A stretch of DNA of 11,998 nucleotides from Deltaproteobacteria bacterium. Its GTDB lineage: Bacteria > Desulfobacterota > Desulfuromonadia > Desulfuromonadales > Geothermobacteraceae. The notes under the pieces were generated by a model. The model was given only the letters and a program-made list of their open reading frames with translations. It was not told the origin of the DNA and ran no database searches. Positions 1-6,296 of the stretch are shown here, piece by piece. How positions within the stretch are numbered: the stretch's first letter is position 1; each line of letters begins with the position of its first letter. The stretch is taken from contig RFIO01000331.1 in assembly GCA_003695205.1 (NCBI GenBank), positions 1 through 11,998 on the forward strand, in the 5' to 3' direction. The position numbers and the translations under genes were made by a program.

Positions 1-537
1 GGAGTAAACACCCCTGGAAAAGGGAAACGGGAGCAGAAAACGGTCCCAGGATCCAAAACGATGCCCACGGGAAACAACAAATGCCATGGGAACCACCGGC
101 CGGCCGGTCATGCGCGCCAATTGCACCACACCGTCCTTGAGCTGGTGTCTCGGGCCCCTGGGGCCATCGGGGGTAAAAACGATATCGACAGGCTCCTGAG
201 CCAGTTTCATCATCTCCCGGAACGCTTCCCGCCCGCCGCGACTGGAAGAACCGCGTACGGCCTCATGCCCGAGTCTCTTCATGACCCTCGCAATCAGCTC
301 GCCATCCTTGGACTGGCTGATCAGGATGCGAGCGCCGGGTCCGCGATATCCGAGAGCCATCAGCAACAGCTGGTCGTGCCAAAAGGCCAGGATGACATTT
401 TCCCCCCGCTGCCAGAGCTTGCGGAGCGGCTCGTCGCCGATGATCTCAGTGCGCATGACAGCATGCAGGCCGCGGATTAGTACGGCGGCCAGTGGTGGGG
501 CCAGGGCCAGCAGTAATCTGTCTGCCATCCGGCTCAT
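1..537 (-). CDS. DUF374-family lysophospholipid acyltransferase-like protein (3' end cut by window)
   Basis: The first 179 codons are visible and the frame is open to the left edge, so the C-terminus is missing. Visible blocks fit the DUF374 family: an N-terminal hydrophobic stretch (about 7-23), FWH at 52-54, SQSKDGE at 74-80, RGSSSRGG at 95-102, TPDGPRGP at 122-129, and SWDRFLLPFPFSR at 163-175. The family is placed in the glycerolipid/lipid A acyltransferase superfamily. It lacks an obvious classical HX4D box at the FWH site, so acyltransfer to a lipid A or lysophospholipid substrate at the inner membrane is inferred, not shown. The ATG overlaps the msbA stop as ATGA, with only a weak GGGA about 9 nt upstream, which suggests translational coupling to the flippase. 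A second in-frame ATG at 528 is a possible start. The family is usually a little over 200 residues, so a few dozen are probably lost. Confidence 0.85.
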   Translation of the reverse strand, partial: MSRMADRLLLALAPPLAAVLIRGLHAVMRTEIIGDEPLRKLWQRGENVILAFWHDQLLLMALGYRGPGARILISQSKDGELIARVMKRLGHEAVRGSSSRGGREAFREMMKLAQEPVDIVFTPDGPRGPRHQLKDGVVQLARMTGRPVVPMAFVVSRGHRFGSWDRFLLPFPFSRGVYS

Positions 538-2285
538 GCGTTGTCATCCCGGAACTGCATGTCATAGAGCCGCCGGTAGAGGCCGCCGGCTGCAAGCAGT
601 TCCGTGTGCGTTCCCTGCTCGACCAGCCTGCCCTGATCAAGAACGGCAATGATGTCGGCATGCATGATGGTACTCAGACGATGCGCGATCACGAAAGTGG
701 TTCGCCCCTGCATCAGATTGTTGAGCGCCTGCTGCACCAACGCCTCACTTTCTGTATCAAGTGCGCTGGTCGCTTCGTCCAGCAGCAGGATGGGCGCGTC
801 ACGCAGGATGGCGCGCGCGATGCAGATGCGCTGCCGCTGTCCGCCCGAGAGCCGAACGCCCCGGTCACCGATCTGGGTCCGGTAGCCATCTGGAAGCTGG
901 CGGATAAACTCGTCAGCGCAGGCCTTGCTGGCGGCCTCAATCACCTCCTCGTCGCTCGCCTCGGGGCGCCCGTAACGGATGTTGTCGGCAATGCTGCGAT
1001 GGAACAGAAAGGTCTCCTGGTCGACCAGGGACAGCTGCCGGTGCAGGCTCTCCTGGGTCACCCTGGAAATGTCGTGGCCATCGATCATAATTTTGCCGTC
1101 CGTCGGGTCATAGAACCGGTTGATCAGGCTGATGAGGGTACTTTTCCCGGCACCGCTCGGTCCGACCAGAGCCACGACCTTCCCCTGCGCCACCTTCAGA
1201 GAAAATTCTCTGAGGACCGGCTCGTCCTCATAGGCGAAGGTAACCCGGTCGAAAACGACCTCGCCCTTGACTGCAGGCAGATCTTCGGCCTCATCGGAGT
1301 CAACGATCTCCGGCCTGGTATCGAACAGTTCGAACACCCGCTCGGCCGCTCCAAGGGCCTGCTGCAGAACGTTGTTGACCCGTGTCAGCCGCTTGAGCGG
1401 CGAGTACATCATGACGATGGCGGCCAGGATGGAAAAGAGCTCCCCCTTGGTCATCTCGCCGGCACCGATCCGCTGCAAACCATACCAGAGCACCACGGCA
1501 ACCCCGAGGGATGTCATGATCTCAATCATGGGCGCCGAGGCGGCATCATAGCGGAAGTTCTTGCAGATCAGCCGAAAGAACCCGGCATTTTCCCGCCGGA
1601 AAGCCTCCTCCTCGACTTTTTCCGTACCGAAGGCCTTGATTACCTTGATGCCGGACAGGGTCTGCTCCAGACTTTTGGTTACTTCCCCCAGCGCCCCCTG
1701 ACCTTTGCGGGTAACCTTTTTGATCCGCCGGCCGATGGCCGCGGCCGGGCCGGCCGATGCGGGGATAACCACGAAGGCCATCAGCGCCATCTTCCAGTCG
1801 GCGTAGAAGGCGTAGCAGATCAGGGCAATCATCGAGGTCGATTCGCGCAACAGGGTAACCAGGACGTCGGACAGGACCGACTGCACCAGGTTGACGTCGT
1901 TGAGGACGCGCGACATCAGGGTCCCGGATGAGTTGCGGACAAAGAAAGGCATCGACAGCCGCACCAGGTGGCCGTAGAGGTCGTTGCGGATATCCTGGAT
2001 GGCCCCCTGGCCGGCATAGCGGATCTGGTACATCTGCAGGAAACGACCGGTTCCCTTGGCGGCCGCCAGCACGACGATCAAAATTGGCACCCAGCGGGCA
2101 AGAGCGTAATTCCCCGCCACGATCAGCTCATCGATGAACGGCTTGACCAGGTAGGCAATCAGGGCATCGGAACCGCCAACCAGCAGCGAGGCCAGCATCG
2201 ACACCAGGATGCGCCATTTGTAGGGGGCGGCATAACCGATCAGGCGGGCGTAAAGGCCCTTTCTTTTATTCTCAGGCGGAGACAA
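534..2285 (-). CDS. msbA: MsbA-type lipid A export ABC transporter, permease fused to ATPase
   Basis: A 583-residue half-transporter that, as a homodimer, flips lipid A-core across the inner membrane using ATP. Residues about 20-310 are the six-helix exporter domain; about 340-580 are the nucleotide-binding domain. All ATPase motifs are intact: Walker A GPSGAGKST at 375-383, Q-loop Gln423, signature LSGGQ at 479-483, Walker B ILLLDEAT at 499-506, and the switch His535. Length matches E. coli MsbA (582). The start is TTG at 2285: it has an AAAGGA Shine-Dalgarno 8 nt upstream that overlaps the lpxB stop, and the next Met (residue 30) would remove the first membrane helix. It lies 13 nt after lpxB and overlaps the DUF374 gene by 4 nt. 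The lipid A context favours MsbA over other members of this broad exporter family. Confidence 0.93.
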   Translation of the reverse strand: MSPPENKRKGLYARLIGYAAPYKWRILVSMLASLLVGGSDALIAYLVKPFIDELIVAGNYALARWVPILIVVLAAAKGTGRFLQMYQIRYAGQGAIQDIRNDLYGHLVRLSMPFFVRNSSGTLMSRVLNDVNLVQSVLSDVLVTLLRESTSMIALICYAFYADWKMALMAFVVIPASAGPAAAIGRRIKKVTRKGQGALGEVTKSLEQTLSGIKVIKAFGTEKVEEEAFRRENAGFFRLICKNFRYDAASAPMIEIMTSLGVAVVLWYGLQRIGAGEMTKGELFSILAAIVMMYSPLKRLTRVNNVLQQALGAAERVFELFDTRPEIVDSDEAEDLPAVKGEVVFDRVTFAYEDEPVLREFSLKVAQGKVVALVGPSGAGKSTLISLINRFYDPTDGKIMIDGHDISRVTQESLHRQLSLVDQETFLFHRSIADNIRYGRPEASDEEVIEAASKACADEFIRQLPDGYRTQIGDRGVRLSGGQRQRICIARAILRDAPILLLDEATSALDTESEALVQQALNNLMQGRTTFVIAHRLSTIMHADIIAVLDQGRLVEQGTHTELLAAGGLYRRLYDMQFRDDNA

Positions 2286-2293
2286 TCTTCGTA

Positions 2294-2299
2294 TCCTTT
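2294..2299 (-). promoter_or_regulatory. Shine-Dalgarno that sets the TTG start of msbA
   Basis: On the minus strand AAAGGA lies 8 nt before TTG at 2285. Its first A is also the last base of the lpxB stop codon TAA, so ribosomes ending lpxB finish on the msbA binding site. No ATG start lies in the right place. Confidence 0.7.
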
Positions 2300-3456
2300 T
2301 ATCGGGTCAGCATCTCCAACAGTATTTCGGCCACCCGTCGGGAAGTTCCCGGGCCACCGAGCCGGTTGCAAACTTCTTCAAGGCCGGTCGTGACCTGCCG
2401 GCGGTAGTCCGGTTCCTGCAGCAGTCGTCGCATCTCTTCGGCCAGCAGCTCGGGCCGGGCGCCATCCTGCAGGAATTCGCGTACGATCTCCCGACCACCG
2501 ACAATATTGACCAGGCTGAAGTGATCAATCTTCACCAACCTGCGGCCGACGGCGTAGCTGATGGGCGACGCCTTGTAGAGAACCGCCATCGGCGTCCGGG
2601 CCAGTGCTGCCTGCAGGGTGACGGTACCCGACACGCACAGGGCCGCGTCGCAGGATGACGCGACCTGGTAAATATTGTCCCGCACCAGGCGGACATCCAG
2701 CCCGGTTTCCACCAGGGCAGGTCGCAACTGGTCATCGCTCAAAGTCGGTGCCACGGGCAGCAGAAACTGTTTCGCAATCCCCAGATCACGCATACGGGCG
2801 GCAGTCTTCACTACCGTTTCAAAGATGTAGCGGATTTCGCTCGCCCTGCTTCCGGGGAACAGACCGACAACAGGCTGCCCACAGTCGAACCCGAGTCGCG
2901 CCAGATAGGAACGCCTGTCCTCATCGGCTCGCTCCTCATCCAACAGCGGGTTGCCAACATAACGCGCGTCGAGCCCGGTACCGGCAAAGAGTTGCGGTTC
3001 AAACGGGAAAATGCACGCCAGGGCATCGACGTTTTCGGCGATGACCGGTATACGCTTCCGCCCCCATGCCCAGACCTTGGGGCAGATATAATAAAGCACC
3101 GGGACTCCGGCGGCATGCGCCACTTTGGCGAGGCGCAGGTTGAACCCGGGATAGTCGACAAGCACCAGAAGGTCGGGGGGCTCATTGCCGACAAGAACTT
3201 TTTCCAGGGTCTTGAAGGCCCTGCGAATCACCGGGTAACGAAGGGCCACTTCGACAAGCCCCATGACCGCGAGATCTTCGGCCGGGACGAGGATGTCACA
3301 GCCGGCCTGGCGCATTCGCTGGCCGCCGACGCCGAAAAAACGCAGCCCGGGATGCAGTTCCCGGGCCGCCTTGATCAGGTTGGCTGCGTGCAGGTCTCCG
3401 GAGGCTTCGCCGGCGACAATCAGAATACGGGGGGCTTTTGAGGCCGCTGCGCCCAT
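2299..3456 (-). CDS. lpxB: Lipid-A-disaccharide synthase LpxB
   Basis: A 385-residue glycosyltransferase of family GT19 (E. coli 382). It joins UDP-2,3-diacylglucosamine to lipid X (2,3-diacylglucosamine 1-phosphate), giving the beta-1,6 lipid A disaccharide and UDP at the cytoplasmic face of the inner membrane. Family landmarks are GEASGD at 16-21, DYPGFN at 101-106, PKVWAWG at 126-132, GNP at 168-170, PGSR at 201-204, and SGT at 276-278, followed by a NIVGGREIV segment near 317-325. One oddity is Gln282 in the SGTxxL(E) motif, where E. coli has Glu. The ATG at 3456 follows a CAGGGA ribosome site and begins only 13 nt after lpxA. No lpxI- or lpxH-like gene stands between lpxA and lpxB, so its UDP-2,3-diacylglucosamine and lipid X balance depends on a hydrolase encoded elsewhere. 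Confidence 0.95.
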   Translation of the reverse strand: MGAAASKAPRILIVAGEASGDLHAANLIKAARELHPGLRFFGVGGQRMRQAGCDILVPAEDLAVMGLVEVALRYPVIRRAFKTLEKVLVGNEPPDLLVLVDYPGFNLRLAKVAHAAGVPVLYYICPKVWAWGRKRIPVIAENVDALACIFPFEPQLFAGTGLDARYVGNPLLDEERADEDRRSYLARLGFDCGQPVVGLFPGSRASEIRYIFETVVKTAARMRDLGIAKQFLLPVAPTLSDDQLRPALVETGLDVRLVRDNIYQVASSCDAALCVSGTVTLQAALARTPMAVLYKASPISYAVGRRLVKIDHFSLVNIVGGREIVREFLQDGARPELLAEEMRRLLQEPDYRRQVTTGLEEVCNRLGGPGTSRRVAEILLEMLTR

Positions 3457-3469
3457 AATCCCTGCCTGA

Positions 3470-4240
3470 CTACCGGGTCAGGCCCCGCTCACTGCCCTTG
3501 ATGAATTCGATGAAATGCCGGATTTCTTCCTGATCCCCCAAATCGGCTTCCAGTTGCGCCAGCGCCTCTTCGAGCCGCAGGTTGCTGCGAAAGACAACCT
3601 TGTAGGCCGTCTTGATGTTCTTCAGCGCCTGCTCGGAAAAACCGCGACGCTTCAGGCCTATCAGATTGATGCCGGCGATTTTGGCCCGGTCCCCCTGGGC
3701 CATGGCATAGGGGACCACGTCCTGGCCGACCATGGAACCACCACTGATCATGACGTGGGCGCCAACGCGGCTGAACTGATGAACCGCGGACAATCCGCCC
3801 AGGATGGCAAAATCCTCGACAATGACATGCCCGGCCAGGGTCGCGCCGTTGGCCAGGATGACGTGGTTGCCGACCCGGCAGTCGTGGGCGACATGCGAGT
3901 AGGCCATGAACAGGCAGTCGCTGCCGACGATGGTCTCACCGCCACCGTCCGCCGTCCCGCGGTGCAGGGTCGCGAACTCCCGCACCCGGTTCCGGTCTCC
4001 GATGCGCAGCCAGGATTCCTCGCCGGCAAACTTCAGGTCCTGCGGCTCGGCGCCGACCGAGGCGAACTGGTAGATATGGTTGTCACGCCCGATCTCGGTA
4101 TAGTTGTCGATGACCGCGTGGGCACCGATACGGGTCCCAGGACCGATACGGACATGTTCGCCGATAACGGCATAGGGCCCGACTTCGACATTATCGGCCA
4201 GTTCGGCGGCCGGATGGATCTGGGCGGTTGGATGAATCAT
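3470..4240 (-). CDS. lpxA: UDP-N-acetylglucosamine O-acyltransferase LpxA
   Basis: A 256-residue cytoplasmic homotrimeric left-handed beta-helix enzyme that does the first lipid A step, moving a 3-hydroxyacyl chain from ACP to the 3-OH of UDP-GlcNAc. Hexapeptide repeats fill about residues 2-180, followed by a helical C-terminal domain (about 190-256) with the typical GLKRRGFS segment at 195-202. The catalytic His is His119 in SHVAHDC, aligned without gaps to E. coli His125. The residue matching E. coli Gly173, the hydrocarbon ruler, is Gly167. By analogy this points to a long (C14-like) hydroxyacyl chain rather than C10, which is inference. No gnnA/gnnB pair is nearby, so ordinary UDP-GlcNAc is the expected acceptor. 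The ATG has a strong AGGAAAGGA site 6 nt upstream (4247-4255), within a 23-nt gap after fabZ. Confidence 0.96.
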   Translation of the reverse strand: MIHPTAQIHPAAELADNVEVGPYAVIGEHVRIGPGTRIGAHAVIDNYTEIGRDNHIYQFASVGAEPQDLKFAGEESWLRIGDRNRVREFATLHRGTADGGGETIVGSDCLFMAYSHVAHDCRVGNHVILANGATLAGHVIVEDFAILGGLSAVHQFSRVGAHVMISGGSMVGQDVVPYAMAQGDRAKIAGINLIGLKRRGFSEQALKNIKTAYKVVFRSNLRLEEALAQLEADLGDQEEIRHFIEFIKGSERGLTR

Positions 4241-4263
4241 CTATCGTCCTTTCCTGAAGGGTT

Positions 4264-4695
4264 TTACTTGTCGACAAAGGTCGCCATCAGTGTCGCTTCG
4301 GCAACGACCTTGTCATCGACACGGGCCTTGCCGGCGAAGGTGTAAATCCCCCTTTTAACCCCGACCTGGGTCATTTCAATATACATGGAATCGCCCGGTC
4401 GGACGGGCCGACGGAAACGGGCCTTTTCGATGCCGACAAAGTAGGTCAGCTTGTCCTCGCCGATCTCATCGTTGGCCAGGGCGAAAATTCCTCCCACCTG
4501 GGCCATGGCCTCAACGATCAGCACGCCGGGCAGGATCGGATGCTCGGGGAAATGCCCCTGAAAGCAGGGCTCGTTGATGGTGACATTCTTCAGGCCGACC
4601 ACCTTCTCACCCGGGATGACCTCGACAATCCGGTCAACCAGCAGGAACGGATACCTGTGGGGCAGGTGTTCCATGATTTTCTGAATATCCATCAT
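4264..4695 (-). CDS. fabZ: 3-hydroxyacyl-ACP dehydratase FabZ
   Basis: A 143-residue hot-dog fold enzyme that dehydrates 3-hydroxyacyl-ACP to trans-2-enoyl-ACP. It competes with LpxA and LpxD for 3-hydroxyacyl-ACP, which explains its place between them. Seen are the HRYPFLLVDRI block at 13-23, the catalytic His48 in GHFPEHP, and the catalytic Glu62 in VEAMAQ on the central helix, with LPG just before it. The reading frame extends upstream to a TTG at 4710, but that codon touches its AAGGA with no spacing. The ATG at 4695 has GGAGAG 7 nt upstream and gives the usual family N-terminus, so I chose it; a second ATG follows directly at 4692. Only 2 nt separate it from the lpxD stop, so translation is likely coupled. 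Confidence 0.95.
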   Translation of the reverse strand: MMDIQKIMEHLPHRYPFLLVDRIVEVIPGEKVVGLKNVTINEPCFQGHFPEHPILPGVLIVEAMAQVGGIFALANDEIGEDKLTYFVGIEKARFRRPVRPGDSMYIEMTQVGVKRGIYTFAGKARVDDKVVAEATLMATFVDK

Positions 4696-4697
4696 CG

Positions 4698-5732
4698 TCA
4701 CTCTCCACAATCCTTCATGGCCGACTTCAGGGCATCGAGCTCCCGTCGCAGCCGATTCAATTCTCGCCTCATTTCCGGCAGTTTCGGAAAGGCCAGGGAG
4801 GCCTTGAGCCAGTCCTTGTGGGGCATGGCAGGCGCGCCGGAAAGCACCTGGTTCCCCTCTGTATCGGTGCCGATCGCCCCCTTGCCGGCCACGGTGACAT
4901 TGTCACCGATGCGCAGGTGTCCGGCACTGCCCGACTGACCGCCGAAGGTGCAGTGCCTGCCGATCAGGGTGCTGCCGGCGATGCCGGTCTGCCCGGCCAT
5001 GACCGTATGGGGGCCGACCTGGACGTTGTGGCCGATCTGCACCAGGTTGTCGAGCTTGCATCCCTGTCCGATGCGTGTCTCGCCAAGGGCGGCCCGGTCG
5101 ATGCAACTGCAGGCGCCGATTTCGACATCGTCCTCGATCACGACAATGCCGACCTGGGGAATCTTCTCGTAGCGCTCGCCGTCGGGGGCGAAACCGAATC
5201 CGTCCGAGCCGATAACCGCGTTCGGCTGAACGATGACCCGGTTGCCGAGACGACACTTTTCCCGCACCACGACACCGGCCTGAAGATGGCAGTCCTCGCC
5301 GACTTCGACATTCGGATAGAGCACCACGTTGGCGTCGAGAACGGTCCCCCGACCGACGGTCACGCCGGCACCAACGTGGCATCCCGAGCGGATGGTGACA
5401 TCGGCTCCGATTGTCGCGCCCGGGTGCACGAAGGCATCGGCCGCGATCCCCTCGCAGACCGGTTTGCGCACCTCGAAGAAGGTCAGGATGCGGGCAAAGG
5501 CCAGGTAGGGGTTGGCGCAGACCAGCTGGTTGCAGGTGACCGGAGCCTCCTGCTGGAGGATGACAGCCGAGGCACGCAGTTCGTTCAGCCTTCTGGCATA
5601 ACTGGCCTTGGTGACAAAGGTAATGTCGCCCTCTCCGGCCTCATCGAAACTTGCCAGCCGACGGATTTCGACCTCGGGGTCACCGACGACCCGGCCGCCA
5701 ACCAGTTCGGCCAGCTGCTGCAGATGCGCCAT
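4698..5732 (-). CDS. lpxD: UDP-3-O-(3-hydroxyacyl)glucosamine N-acyltransferase LpxD
   Basis: A 344-residue enzyme (E. coli 341) for the third lipid A step: it transfers a 3-hydroxyacyl chain from ACP to the 2-amino group of UDP-3-O-acylglucosamine. The order of parts is a uridine-binding N-terminal domain (about 1-95), a left-handed beta-helix of hexapeptide repeats (about 100-300), and a charged C-terminal helix (about 317-340) that likely contributes to the trimer coiled coil. Family marks include SDGFGF at 176-181 and DNLVQIGHN, whose His235 matches the catalytic His239 of E. coli. The ATG has TAGGAA about 9 nt upstream and begins 11 nt after the skp/ompH stop. LpxC, which makes its substrate, is not in this window. 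Confidence 0.96.
   Translation of the reverse strand: MAHLQQLAELVGGRVVGDPEVEIRRLASFDEAGEGDITFVTKASYARRLNELRASAVILQQEAPVTCNQLVCANPYLAFARILTFFEVRKPVCEGIAADAFVHPGATIGADVTIRSGCHVGAGVTVGRGTVLDANVVLYPNVEVGEDCHLQAGVVVREKCRLGNRVIVQPNAVIGSDGFGFAPDGERYEKIPQVGIVVIEDDVEIGACSCIDRAALGETRIGQGCKLDNLVQIGHNVQVGPHTVMAGQTGIAGSTLIGRHCTFGGQSGSAGHLRIGDNVTVAGKGAIGTDTEGNQVLSGAPAMPHKDWLKASLAFPKLPEMRRELNRLRRELDALKSAMKDCGE
4701..4706 (-). promoter_or_regulatory. Shine-Dalgarno that sets the fabZ ATG start
   Basis: GGAGAG on the minus strand lies inside the last codons of lpxD, with 7 nt between its GGAG core and the ATG at 4695. It rules against the upstream in-frame TTG at 4710. Confidence 0.6.
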
Positions 5733-5743
5733 GGTTTACGTTC

Positions 5744-6265
5744 CTATTTCAGGCTCTTGTTGTAGAGCTTCAGGATGGTATCGGTCAGATCGATCGACTC
5801 ACTGGCGTAGATCAGCGAACTCTCGTTCTTTTCCAGGATCAGGGTGTAGCCTTCCTTCTCCCCGAACTCGCGCACGACCTTGAGAACCTGCTCAAGAATT
5901 TTCTTGGTGGCATCGGCGTCACGCATCTGCAGGTCGTCACGGATATCCTTGGTGAAACGCTGCAGATCCTTGAGCTTCTGCTGATATTCCCGCTCTTTTT
6001 TGGCGCGGGCTTCGTCGGAGAGAAGGAGCGCCTGCTTCTCGCGCTCCTCCTTGGCGGCCTGCAGTTCCTTCTGCCGGGCCTGAACCTGAATCTCGTATTC
6101 CTTGACCTTCTTACCAATCTCTTCCTTGGCCGAGCGGCCGGCCGCGGAATCATTGAGAACCTTCTGCAGATCGACGTAGCCGACCTTGAGGTCGGCGGCC
6201 ACGGCGTTCCCCCCGACACAGACAGCTGCCAGAATGGCCAGAACAATCATGAACTTCTTCATCAT
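5744..6265 (-). CDS. skp: Periplasmic chaperone Skp/OmpH family
   Basis: A 173-residue precursor (E. coli Skp 161). The signal peptide runs MMKK, a hydrophobic core at about 5-18, then an Ala-X-Ala site, with cleavage after Ala23 or Ala24. The mature part opens with the family segment KVGYVDLQKVL (27-37), followed by long charged heptad-like helices (about 42-135) that form the tentacles of the trimeric jellyfish chaperone, and a C-terminal strand segment YTLILEKNESSLIYAS (140-155). Skp holds unfolded outer-membrane proteins on their way to BamA, encoded just upstream. The open frame reaches back to 6358 inside bamA, but the ATG at 6265 has AAAGGA 6 nt before it and begins a proper signal peptide. 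A second ATG at 6262 is equally possible. The gap from bamA is 31 nt. Confidence 0.93.
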   Translation of the reverse strand: MMKKFMIVLAILAAVCVGGNAVAADLKVGYVDLQKVLNDSAAGRSAKEEIGKKVKEYEIQVQARQKELQAAKEEREKQALLLSDEARAKKEREYQQKLKDLQRFTKDIRDDLQMRDADATKKILEQVLKVVREFGEKEGYTLILEKNESSLIYASESIDLTDTILKLYNKSLK

Positions 6266-6296
6266 TTTCAATCCTTTCACTTCGCTTGTCTTAGAA

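Noticed and set aside
492..1931. 479-codon plus-strand open frame opposite msbA
   Set aside because: Same codon-aligned antisense effect of GC-rich codon use; no family features.
4818..5765. Long plus-strand open frames opposite lpxD (and likewise opposite lolD, lolC and lysS at 8636-9523, 9315-10265 and 10625-11677)
   Set aside because: All are in the frame exactly antisense to the real genes and have low-complexity Asp/Gly/Val-rich translations typical of such shadows.
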